A stretch of 64,000 bases of DNA, taken from NCBI RefSeq assembly GCF_014697425.1, contig NZ_JACJRU010000014.1, positions 1 to 64,000 on the forward strand. The letters are read 5' to 3'. Of the stretch, positions 36,535 through 44,150 are shown piece by piece. Below the pieces are notes generated by a model. It searched no databases and was not told the origin of the DNA. It saw only the letters and a list, made by a program, of their open reading frames with translations. Numbering within the stretch: position 1 is the first letter of the stretch; every line of letters begins with the position of its first letter. Origin of the DNA: Nostoc sp. FACHB-110 (GTDB lineage: Bacteria > Cyanobacteriota > Cyanobacteriia > Cyanobacteriales > Nostocaceae). The position numbers and the translations under genes were made by a program.

Positions 36535-37275
36535 ATGAAAAGTTGGCTGGTTCCTGTTCAAAAGCTGCAACCAAGCGATCGCATCGCTATGTATACACTA
36601 TTAAATAACCATTTTAAAGGTGTCACCTGGGATGTATTTCAAGCTGATTTAGAGTGCAAAAACTGGGCATTATTACTCAGAGATGAAATTACCAATACTC
36701 TCAAAGGTTTTTCAACTCTGATGTTACGCCAAACAACCTTTGCTGGAGAGCAAATTAATGTAGTCTATTCTGGCGATACAATTGTCGATCCGAGTGCTTG
36801 GTCAAGTACAACACTACCGCGTAGTTGGATTGGCGCAGTTAATTTTTTGCGTGAATATTATGCCGAAAATAAATTATATTGGCTGCTAATTTGTTCTGGT
36901 TTTCGCACCTATCGTTTTCTCCCTACCTTTTGGCAAGAATTTTATCCCCGTTACGATGCAGCCACGCCTGTTGAGATAGCGAATCTTATGGGAAGTTTGG
37001 CAAAAGAATACTATGGTGATTCTTATCAAGAAGCAACTGGTATTGTGCGCTTTCAACAACCCCAAATACTTCGAGAAGGGTTAATTGAAATCCCAACAGG
37101 ACGGCAAACTAATCCCCATATCAAGTTTTTCGAGGAAAGAAATCCTGGTTATCGGCTAGGTGATGAATTAGTTTGTTTAACCGAAATTAGTTATGACAAT
37201 TTGACTCGCGCTGGTCAAAGAATGTGGCAGTCAGAATCGTTGTTAAAATTTGACCAAGATTCGCTTTTAATTTAA
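36535..37275 (+). CDS. GNAT-like hypothetical protein in the oxidative cluster
   Basis: A 246-residue protein. The N-terminal half (YTLLNNHFKGVTWDVFQADL, WALLLRDEITNTLKGFSTL) and INVVYSGDTIVDPSAW look like a GNAT acyltransferase fold, but no clear acetyl-CoA P-loop was identified, so function is uncertain. The second half has IGAVNFLREYYAENKLYWLL and a C-terminal tail without known motif. It sits between the two Rieske genes: 145 bases after the first and five bases before the second. A conjugation or transfer step in the same pathway is possible. Confidence 0.6.
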   Translation: MKSWLVPVQKLQPSDRIAMYTLLNNHFKGVTWDVFQADLECKNWALLLRDEITNTLKGFSTLMLRQTTFAGEQINVVYSGDTIVDPSAWSSTTLPRSWIGAVNFLREYYAENKLYWLLICSGFRTYRFLPTFWQEFYPRYDAATPVEIANLMGSLAKEYYGDSYQEATGIVRFQQPQILREGLIEIPTGRQTNPHIKFFEERNPGYRLGDELVCLTEISYDNLTRAGQRMWQSESLLKFDQDSLLI

Positions 37276-37280
37276 CTTTT

Positions 37281-38327
37281 ATGCACTCTACCAGCCTACA
37301 TGCAAACTTTAACAATCCGACACAATTTATAGAAGGATGGTACTGGGCTTTGCCATCTCAAGAATTAAAAGTTGGGAAGGTGAAAGCTGTCACACTATTA
37401 GGAAGAAACCTGGCAATTTATCGAGGTGTGAGTGGCCAAGTAGTCACGGTGGATGCTTATTGTCCTCACATGGGCGCACATTTGGCAGAGGGTAAGGTAG
37501 AGGGTGATGGTATTCGCTGCTTTTTTCATAACTGGAAATATGACCAGCGCGGAATTTGTATAGATGTTCCTTCCCAAGGAAAGCCTTTACCTGTGTGCAT
37601 CAAGACTTGGCAGACAGCAGAAAAATACGGCATGATTTGGGTTTGGGTGGGAGAAGAAAGCCCTAGTTCATTACCCTTCGCCCCGGAACTGGAAGAGGTA
37701 GACTGCGATTATATGTTGGGGACTCGGTTTGTAAAAAACTGCCATCCCAATGTATTGCTAATTAATGCCATTGACGCTCATCATTTCAACACAGTACATA
37801 ATCTGCCTTTAGAGATTGTATTTGATTGCCAAGATTTGAATGCAAATGCGATCGCATTCAGCAACACAACTAGAGGCGGCGATGATTCTGGGTTAATCCG
37901 TCTAATTCGCCCTCTTTATCGCAATGAAGTTACCTATAGTATGTGCTATTGGTATGGCAGTACGGGAACTGTCACACTAGGGCCAGACTTCCTCCACTTC
38001 TACATCATGTTTGCGTTGCGAATGACCGAAGATGGCAAAACCGAAGGACAAACTATTCTAATAACTCGCAAACGTCCTGGGTGTTGGGGATGGGGTATTA
38101 ATCGTGCTTTGCTTTGGTTAACACAACAGGTTGGTAATTACTTCGCTAAAGGCGATACGCAAGTATTTCAAACAATTCAGTTTGATTTGAAGACTCCCAC
38201 GAAAGCAGACCAATCTATTTTGCAATTTATCCAGCACGTTAATCGTCAGAAAGCTTTAACTTGGAAAACTTGGGAAGCAGTTGATTCCTCTATTTCACCT
38301 GCATTATTTGAACATGAAAAACATTGA
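37281..38327 (+). CDS. Rieske non-heme iron oxygenase (second of two)
   Basis: A 348-residue paralogue of the first Rieske protein, with Cys61-x-His63 and Cys80-x2-His83 (AYCPHMGAHLAEG, RCFFHNWKYD) and a catalytic iron triad Asp165, His168, His173 (AIDAHHFNTVHNL). Both metal sites are complete. Low identity to the first suggests successive, different oxidations. It begins five bases after the GNAT-like gene and overlaps the following di-iron gene by 14 bases. Confidence 0.88.
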   Translation: MHSTSLHANFNNPTQFIEGWYWALPSQELKVGKVKAVTLLGRNLAIYRGVSGQVVTVDAYCPHMGAHLAEGKVEGDGIRCFFHNWKYDQRGICIDVPSQGKPLPVCIKTWQTAEKYGMIWVWVGEESPSSLPFAPELEEVDCDYMLGTRFVKNCHPNVLLINAIDAHHFNTVHNLPLEIVFDCQDLNANAIAFSNTTRGGDDSGLIRLIRPLYRNEVTYSMCYWYGSTGTVTLGPDFLHFYIMFALRMTEDGKTEGQTILITRKRPGCWGWGINRALLWLTQQVGNYFAKGDTQVFQTIQFDLKTPTKADQSILQFIQHVNRQKALTWKTWEAVDSSISPALFEHEKH

Positions 38328-39228
38328 TTTACCATATAAAATTGCTGGAATCGACTTACCACATCTAAATCCTGATGACAGATTGCAGCGCATACTTAAA
38401 GCAGCATTACCAAATAAAAGTGATAAATCTTCACAACAATTAGATTATTGGGATGCTGAATTTTTTAATCTGCATAAAGTCAAAATTTTTCAACAAGCAA
38501 GTTTAGCAGAACAATCTGCCATACTTAGAATTAACAATCGCAGCTTATTAGAAGAATCTTATTTCATTGAAAAAGCAGGCGTTGGCTATATGGCAAAAAT
38601 GGTATTGTTAGCAGAAACAGTTGAAGAGCGAATGCTTTATGGGTTGTTTACTGCGGATGAAGCTACCCATCTCAGTCAAATTATTAATTTTTTACCAGAA
38701 CTTGAATCAACTAATAGTAACGACCCATTTTTGCATTTATTAGCAGAAGTAGTTGAAAGTGCAGACAAAACAGTATTGTTATTTGTGCTTCAGGTTGTAT
38801 TAGAAGGATGGGGTTTAAGTCATTATCGCCGTTTGGCAAAAGGATGTAATTATCCAATTTTGTCAGAAATTTTCTCTGGTTTTTTAGATGCAGAATCGCG
38901 TCATCATGGTACAGGAACTACATTATTTAACCAAATTTTAGTTTCATCAGAGAGTCAAGTAATCATCTTGGATGTGTTGACACAGTTTTTATTTATGGTG
39001 CAAATGGGGCCGCAAAGTATTGTAGCAGCAATTGAAAGAGTAAAAGGAGATTTGACGCGATCGCAAAAAATCAACATCCTAGAAGAATTAGATACACAAA
39101 CCCACAGTGGAACTAGATTACAAATATTGCGATCGCTTATGAGGGTAACATCTGCGGGTGCGATAATTCAAGCATTAGATGAACGAGGAGCTTTTGAACC
39201 ACTTCCTGCTTATAAATGTGTGTTTTGA
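38314..39228 (+). CDS. Ferritin-like di-iron protein, putative oxygenase
   Basis: A 304-residue helical protein from the ATG at 38,314, inside the preceding gene's end. It has a full four-helix di-iron ligand set in the standard spacing: Glu81 or Glu86, Glu116-x2-His119 (ADEATH), Glu164 (LEGWG) and Glu194-x2-His197 (AESRHH), with about 30 residues between the paired helices. Such sites occur in ferritins, ribonucleotide reductase R2 and N-oxygenases of the AurF type. Its place after two Rieske oxygenases points to an oxidase or desaturase role. The exact family was not recognised. Confidence 0.75.
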   Translation: MKNIDLPYKIAGIDLPHLNPDDRLQRILKAALPNKSDKSSQQLDYWDAEFFNLHKVKIFQQASLAEQSAILRINNRSLLEESYFIEKAGVGYMAKMVLLAETVEERMLYGLFTADEATHLSQIINFLPELESTNSNDPFLHLLAEVVESADKTVLLFVLQVVLEGWGLSHYRRLAKGCNYPILSEIFSGFLDAESRHHGTGTTLFNQILVSSESQVIILDVLTQFLFMVQMGPQSIVAAIERVKGDLTRSQKINILEELDTQTHSGTRLQILRSLMRVTSAGAIIQALDERGAFEPLPAYKCVF

Positions 39229-39270
39229 TTACGCACAAAGCAGCCATAATCAAGAATTGTTTCAACCTTA

Positions 39271-39366
39271 TTACACTGGACTTAGAAGACGGGTAGCGAT
39301 CGCATTTTGTTCTTCTGCTGGTAATTTTTCAATTTCTGCAATAGCAAGCTGTAGTAATTCAGTCAT
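39271..39366 (-). pseudogene. Truncated antitoxin gene (N-terminal fragment)
   Basis: Thirty-one codons read MTELLQLAIAEIEKLPAEEQ then NAIATRLLSPV and stop. This is the typical start of a small cyanobacterial antitoxin, which normally continues for about 50 more residues; no toxin gene follows on this strand. It lies 160 bases left of an IS630 element, so the rest was probably lost in rearrangement. Confidence 0.65.
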
Positions 39367-39527
39367 GTTTGAGGTTTTTGAATAGCTTTTTACAATTGAT
39401 GATATCAAGTATTTGATTGTGTTAGCTTAGCTTACCGTAGGTATCGCCTCTAGTGCTGCATAACTCATCGCTCCAGTTAGCATAATTCATTAGCTAACAA
39501 GCTACCTTCAATTGGTTCATATTTTAT

Positions 39528-40037
39528 CTACAGCATATTTGAGGTTGATGAGGTACAGTAGCAGCAATTAGTAAACCAATTTTTTAGATGCTTTGGATCA
39601 ACTAGTTTCAGTGCAATTTTAATTAAACCATCAACGACAGATGCACTCTTGGGAGAAAATTGTTTCAGAAAAGCTTTTAATTGTGACCACCAATGTTCAA
39701 TTGGATTGAATTCAGGAGAATAAGGAGATAGATAAAGAACACTTGCTCCCACACTTTCAATCAAAGGCTTAATCTCGTCGACTTTATGTGCTGGTAGATT
39801 ATCCATGACAACGACTGCACCAACCCATAATTGCGGAAGTAAAAGATGTTCTACAAAAACTTTATAAGCATTTCCGTCCATTGAGCCATTTAAAGTCATG
39901 ACAGCTAAAACTTTTTTTAAGCTGATTCCTCCAATTACACTTATTTTTGCTCCTCGGTAATATGGTTTAAAATCATACGCTCTAGTGCCGCGCTCGCTGC
40001 GAGCATGAGTCCTAGTTAAGCCAAGTAAAACACCCAT
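39528..40037 (-). CDS. IS630 transposase, catalytic (DDE) part, copy 1
   Basis: The 169-residue frame holds the C-terminal catalytic half of an IS630/Tc1-like transposase. It has VVMDNLPAH (second Asp) and SPYSPEFNPIEHWWSQLK (Glu). The first Asp lies in the open frame just upstream, reading DLVFIDEMG with the MG at the ATG. The real product is expected from a fused frame joined to the N-terminal ORF by a -1 shift. The stop falls at the edge of the inverted repeat. Confidence 0.8.
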   Translation of the reverse strand: MGVLLGLTRTHARSERGTRAYDFKPYYRGAKISVIGGISLKKVLAVMTLNGSMDGNAYKVFVEHLLLPQLWVGAVVVMDNLPAHKVDEIKPLIESVGASVLYLSPYSPEFNPIEHWWSQLKAFLKQFSPKSASVVDGLIKIALKLVDPKHLKNWFTNCCYCTSSTSNML

Positions 40038-40545
40038 TTCATCTATAAATACAAGGTCTTCTGGGTCTACTTGCTTGACTTTATCCCAATACTCTATTCT
40101 CAGTTTTTGGACTCTTTCTGTTTTCCCTTGGCTGCACTTTCACTTTTTTTTCGCGTTAATTTTTGTTTTTGCAATGCACAACACATCACACTTGCACACA
40201 CCCAAACATTGTATTTTTCCCCAAAATATTCGCAATATTCTCCTAAAGTTGCATCTGGGTAAATTTGAGTCATTGTGGCTAATTCGCTACCGAACTCATC
40301 TAGCCTACCCTTCATAGCTCCACCTTGCTTTTTGGGTTCTAGATGTCCTTGCACTCTCTGAAGCTTGATGAGCTTTTGCACATAGCTTTTTGCTACACCA
40401 AATTGCACAGCAACCTTTCTGATGGAAGTGCCACCCTTTTCGTAAGTATTTACTATTTTTTCTCGTAAATCGATTGAGTATGCTTTCATTTTCAGTTTTG
40501 ATGCACCAATAATCAATGTACCTCATTTACCTCGAAAGTGCTGTA
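39529..40545 (-). mobile_element. IS630-type insertion sequence, copy 1
   Basis: A 1.0-kb element with matched ends: TACAGCATATTTGAGG at 39,529 and the reverse complement of TACAGCACTTTCGAGG ending at 40,545, with similarity continuing about 30 bases (GAGGT..ATGAGGTACA). TA at each tip fits IS630 target choice. It encodes the transposase in two overlapping-phase frames. Confidence 0.85.
40100..40516 (-). CDS. IS630 transposase, DNA-binding part, copy 1
   Basis: The 138-residue frame encodes the helix-turn-helix N-terminus (AYSIDLREKIVNTYEKGGTS, IRKVAVQFGVAKSYVQKLI). It ends KESKN then stop, where the bases read C-AAA-AAC-TGA; slipping back one base there continues in the catalytic frame as QKLRIEYW. 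That looks like a programmed -1 frameshift site. Confidence 0.8.
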   Translation of the reverse strand: MIIGASKLKMKAYSIDLREKIVNTYEKGGTSIRKVAVQFGVAKSYVQKLIKLQRVQGHLEPKKQGGAMKGRLDEFGSELATMTQIYPDATLGEYCEYFGEKYNVWVCASVMCCALQKQKLTRKKSESAAKGKQKESKN

Positions 40546-40631
40546 TTAGGTTGTCTTTAGTGAGCAAAATAAAATTTTCAATTAACAGTATAAGTAGTTA
40601 TTATGACATATTGCTTATTTAAGTAATTTAA

Positions 40632-41696
40632 TTATAGCTTTACTACGTAAAATGTTTGATTTTCTTTTAATTTGAAATTTACACTTATAGCTATCTTTTT
40701 TCTTTCTGAAACCGCAATTTCTGTATATGGTTGTTTATCTAATTGAATTGTTTGAATAGGTATTTTATAAAATCTTTTTTCTTTAGTTTCAACAATTAAC
40801 ATATCTCCAATTCTTATCTTATATTTTTCAATTTCAAATGCCAATATTCTACTATTTAAAACTTGAATTACATTCTCTATTTTCTGAAATTTATATATTG
40901 CTTCTTGTTTGATAATTTGTTCAACTAATATTTCAAAAATAGCTTGACAATACTTTTCCAAAAATTGAATATATGGTTCTAGCTCAGATGTGCTTAATAT
41001 CGCATCTACTTCTTCTGAACCGTGAGCAATTTGATTTCTCCTTTCAACCAAGTCATTTATTTTATTATATAAAATATCTTTGTCTATTCTAGAAATAGTA
41101 TTTTGCTTTAAGCCAATTTCATTGTTCAGTTCTTCATTTTTTAATAATTCATTGTTTAAATCTAAGTTAAACTTATTGAATAGCTCTACGATTTTATTAT
41201 GTTTTAAATTGCCGGATAAAAGAATAAATGCTTCTGTATTAATCTGATATTTATTAGTATTTACTATACACCCATTCAATTTCTTTAAAACTTCCTCTTT
41301 TGTAAGATGCTGATATTTAGCACTTTCCCTACTTGTAATAATATTGATCAATTTTAAGGAAAGTTCAAAATGATTATCTCTAATCTTTTCATCTAGTAGG
41401 CTATATTCAGGTACTAAGCTAGATAGAGATTGAAGATATTCTTTAATCCATATTTCTACATATTTTTCTAACAGTCCATAAATTGAAATAATAGTAGCTT
41501 TGTATTCAAATATCCTTTTATCTGTTCTAAAACCTCTGTAGTGTTCATTCAGTGTATTTAGTAATTGTTTAAGCTGCTCGTTATCAGTTTCTAAAACAGT
41601 AGAAGTAGCTACATCATTGACATATTGAATATGTTTTAAATATTCTTTAATTTGATTAACTTCTCTTTTGAAGCTTTCCAATGATTCTATATTCAT
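40632..41696 (-). CDS. HEPN-domain nuclease (MAE_28990/MAE_18760-like)
   Basis: A 354-residue protein from the ATG at 41,696; a TTG at 41,753 would add 19 residues overlapping the previous gene. It is helical and carries the HEPN RNase signature Arg-x4-His (ERRNQIAHGS, Arg220 and His225). Overall layout recalls the MAE_28990/MAE_18760 HEPN-like family, which is often encoded next to DUF262 proteins. HEPN proteins usually cut RNA in anti-phage or toxin systems. The gene is strikingly AT-rich against its neighbours, a sign of transfer. It follows the DUF262 gene by 16 bases. Confidence 0.8.
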   Translation of the reverse strand: MNIESLESFKREVNQIKEYLKHIQYVNDVATSTVLETDNEQLKQLLNTLNEHYRGFRTDKRIFEYKATIISIYGLLEKYVEIWIKEYLQSLSSLVPEYSLLDEKIRDNHFELSLKLINIITSRESAKYQHLTKEEVLKKLNGCIVNTNKYQINTEAFILLSGNLKHNKIVELFNKFNLDLNNELLKNEELNNEIGLKQNTISRIDKDILYNKINDLVERRNQIAHGSEEVDAILSTSELEPYIQFLEKYCQAIFEILVEQIIKQEAIYKFQKIENVIQVLNSRILAFEIEKYKIRIGDMLIVETKEKRFYKIPIQTIQLDKQPYTEIAVSERKKIAISVNFKLKENQTFYVVKL

Positions 41697-41712
41697 AAAG
41701 TTCTGCAAAGTT

Positions 41713-42909
41713 TCATTTAATATAGCCTTGTAGAAAGTTATGAATATACTCAATCCGTGCTTCTACATCTTTTCTACCAATGTATCTAGCATCAAAAAGT
41801 GGCCTATTATCTTTTTCTTTAATATATAGTGATTCTCTTCTTAAAAACAAGTTCTGCTTGATAGCAGTTTTGTTCTTGATGAAGATTTTCTTGTAACTTA
41901 CATTATTAGCGAATGCCTGCATCATCGAATCATAAATAATTTTTGCAGGTAATGTATATCTACGTTTTTCATTTTCTGGTAAGAAAAAAGCTGAATCTGT
42001 AAATATAGAATAAATCAAATCAATAGTTTCATTAAAAAGATTTTCGAGGTTAGTTATTGTTTCATCAGGATAATTATTTGCTTGTTTTAAATATTCATCT
42101 AAAAATTTCTCTACAGGAGATTTTAAATTATATATATGCCGGTAAGCAAAAAAGCGTAAAACTAATTCTACATCTTCCATTTTTTTATATGCTTCACTTT
42201 TAAGTAATTCTTCTTCTCTCTCACTTTCTAAAGGTAATTGCCACATTTTACGAAAATAATCATTTTGAGCTAATCTGATACACACTTGATTGAATTTTCC
42301 GTTGTATAAAGCATTCCTTATTTCTTGTGGAGTTAGTTTTTCTCCTCCACTATTTAATCTTTCAAAAACAATTTGTTTGAGATTTTCAGCTTCTTCTTTG
42401 CTTTTAGCTGTTTCCTGTAATAAAATGATGGACGATAAATATCTCCTATCTATACCTTTTCTGATTTGCTCTGGCAAATTTTGATAATTTCTTCCATTCA
42501 GTTCTTGCCAATACTGTAATCCTTCTAAATTAAATTTTCCTGTATAAAAATCATAAATAGCAGTTAATCTTTGCTGTCCATCCATTACTTCGTAAATAGA
42601 ATAATCTATTTCATAAAGAAAGATAGGCGGAATTGGCACATTCATAACAAACGATTCTATTAAACGTGATTTTCTAACCTTATCCCATCTTTTTCTTCGC
42701 TGATATTCAGGGTCTAAAATATATTTATTAGTCTGAAGCATCGTCGGTATACTATCAAGTGGGTAACGAGCTTGTTCCGTTACAATTCTAATTTCTCCCT
42801 TTTTATACTTTTCATTAATTTCATCATCTGACAGAGAGACTATAGAAATATTTAGCTTATCTTGAAAAGTAAAAGTTTCACCTGAAATGAGATTACTATT
42901 TGTACTCAT
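41713..42909 (-). CDS. DUF262 (GmrS-like ParB/Srx-fold) protein
   Basis: A 398-residue protein of the DUF262 family, the domain found in the GmrS half of type IV restriction enzymes and in several phage-defence operons. The DUF262 signature is present: LDPEYQRRKRWDKVRKSRLI near residue 66, VPIPPIFLYE near residue 91, and MDGQQRLTAIYDFYTG at 109. In GmrSD-type enzymes the DGQQR motif lies at the nucleotide-hydrolysing site. There is no C-terminal DUF1524 HNH nuclease here, so cutting may be left to the HEPN partner downstream. ATG at 42,909. Confidence 0.88.
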   Translation of the reverse strand: MSTNSNLISGETFTFQDKLNISIVSLSDDEINEKYKKGEIRIVTEQARYPLDSIPTMLQTNKYILDPEYQRRKRWDKVRKSRLIESFVMNVPIPPIFLYEIDYSIYEVMDGQQRLTAIYDFYTGKFNLEGLQYWQELNGRNYQNLPEQIRKGIDRRYLSSIILLQETAKSKEEAENLKQIVFERLNSGGEKLTPQEIRNALYNGKFNQVCIRLAQNDYFRKMWQLPLESEREEELLKSEAYKKMEDVELVLRFFAYRHIYNLKSPVEKFLDEYLKQANNYPDETITNLENLFNETIDLIYSIFTDSAFFLPENEKRRYTLPAKIIYDSMMQAFANNVSYKKIFIKNKTAIKQNLFLRRESLYIKEKDNRPLFDARYIGRKDVEARIEYIHNFLQGYIK

Positions 42910-43064
42910 ACCAACTCCAATTTGATAGTTACTACTATTATTTCAAGCTTTACCACTCTATAATTCTCAATTCCTCTATCGACGAGAATATCATATCCGT
43001 TCCCAATTACAGCACTTTGCGTAACAGTTAGGTACAATATTTGAGAAGATAAGTTAAAAATAAG

Positions 43065-43454
43065 ATGAAACCATACTCGATAGATTTAAGAGAGAAAATA
43101 ATTAGTGTTTACGAAGCAGGAAATACATCAATGAGGAAAGTAGCAGCAAGATTTAAGGTAAGTAAAAATACAGTGCAAGAACTGGTAAAGCGAAAACGGG
43201 AAGAAGGAACGTTACAGCCAAAACCAGCAAAGGGGGGAAAACCAAGCCAACTATCTGGTTATGAACACCAGATAGAGGAAATGGTGGCGGAATATCCAGA
43301 TTATACCCTAGCCGAATATTGTGAGTATTGGGAAGAAAAGACAGGAGTCAGACTGAGTGAGAGTGCAATGTGCAGATTCCTTCAAAAACAACAACTGACG
43401 GTTAAAAAAAACACTCAGGAGCAGCCAAGGTCAGAGAGAAACGACGCAAAATAA
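43065..43454 (+). CDS. IS630 transposase, DNA-binding part, copy 2
   Basis: The 129-residue frame has the helix-turn-helix region (KPYSIDLREKIISVYEAGNT, MRKVAARFKVSKNTVQELV). It continues into a run of eight A at 43,404-43,411 and then stops at 43,454. Losing one A from that run would bring it in frame with the catalytic ORF, so this copy is either interrupted or relies on slippage. Confidence 0.8.
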   Translation: MKPYSIDLREKIISVYEAGNTSMRKVAARFKVSKNTVQELVKRKREEGTLQPKPAKGGKPSQLSGYEHQIEEMVAEYPDYTLAEYCEYWEEKTGVRLSESAMCRFLQKQQLTVKKNTQEQPRSERNDAK

Positions 43455-43473
43455 ACGCTTAGAGTACTGGGAA

Positions 43474-44010
43474 ATGATCCGGGATGTATTTGTCGATGAT
43501 TTGGTATTCCTGGATGAAATGGGAATATTGCTAGGGCTGATGAGGGGAGTGGGCAGAAGTAAAAAAGGAAGCAGGGTGTATGATGTCAAGCCATTTTATC
43601 GGGGAAGTCGGGTAACTGTCGTCGGAGCAATCAGCCACAAGTCCATCCTGGCAATGAAGACATTGGGCAAATCTATGACAGGTGATGACTTCAAACTATT
43701 TATTCAAGAAGAACTCTTGCCTCAATTATGGCCAGGCGCAGTAGTGGTGATGGATAATTTGAGGGCACACAAAATCAAAGGCATCAAGGAGATGATAGAA
43801 TCCGTCGGTGCCAGAGTCGTTTACTTATCACCTTATTCCCCAGAATTTAATCCCATCGAACATTTATGGTGGCAACTCAAGGCATTTATCAGAAAGTTTT
43901 CTCCACACAGTAAATTTGCCGTTGAACAACTCTTATCTATTGGAGTACTTTTATGCTCCAGTCAGCAACTGCAAAACTATTTTTCTCACTGCTGCTACTG
44001 TACCAGTTAG
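43474..44010 (+). CDS. IS630 transposase, catalytic (DDE) part, copy 2
   Basis: The 178-residue frame carries all three acidic positions: LVFLDEMG, VVVMDNLRAHK and SPYSPEFNPIEHLWWQLK. It is in the +1 phase relative to the N-terminal ORF and lacks its own good start signal, so it is probably the second half of one transposase. Confidence 0.8.
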   Translation: MIRDVFVDDLVFLDEMGILLGLMRGVGRSKKGSRVYDVKPFYRGSRVTVVGAISHKSILAMKTLGKSMTGDDFKLFIQEELLPQLWPGAVVVMDNLRAHKIKGIKEMIESVGARVVYLSPYSPEFNPIEHLWWQLKAFIRKFSPHSKFAVEQLLSIGVLLCSSQQLQNYFSHCCYCTS

Positions 44011-44081
44011 TCGCGCAAAGTGCTGTATATATTTCATGGTTTACCATCATTCCGTCCTTTCAAAAGGTGTAATAAAAACAA

Positions 44082-44114
44082 AAAACGGTAGAGAAATTCA
44101 TCTTCTACCGTTTT
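44082..44114 (-). terminator. Rho-independent terminator of clpC (bidirectional in form)
   Basis: AAAACGGTAGA and TCTACCGTTTT form a perfect 11-bp stem followed on the minus strand by a T-rich run, about 40 bases past the clpC stop. Confidence 0.85.
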
Positions 44115-44150
44115 CTAATTTTTATTTGAGAATAAAATCCCAAACTTTAA

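Larger units (their letters stand above)
43008..44027 (+). mobile_element. IS630-type insertion sequence, copy 2
   Basis: TACAGCACTTTGCG at 43,008-43,021 and CGCAAAGTGCTGTA at 44,014-44,027 are perfect inverted repeats with TA at the tips, giving a 1,020-bp element. Its end sequence shares TACAGCACTTT with copy 1, but the coding sequences differ, so it is a related and not identical element, in opposite orientation. Confidence 0.9.

Noticed and set aside
35382..38327. Saxitoxin-type Rieske (SxtT/SxtH) genes
   Set aside because: Sequence around the Rieske site is closer to KshA/DAF-36-like enzymes, and no other sxt-type gene is present.
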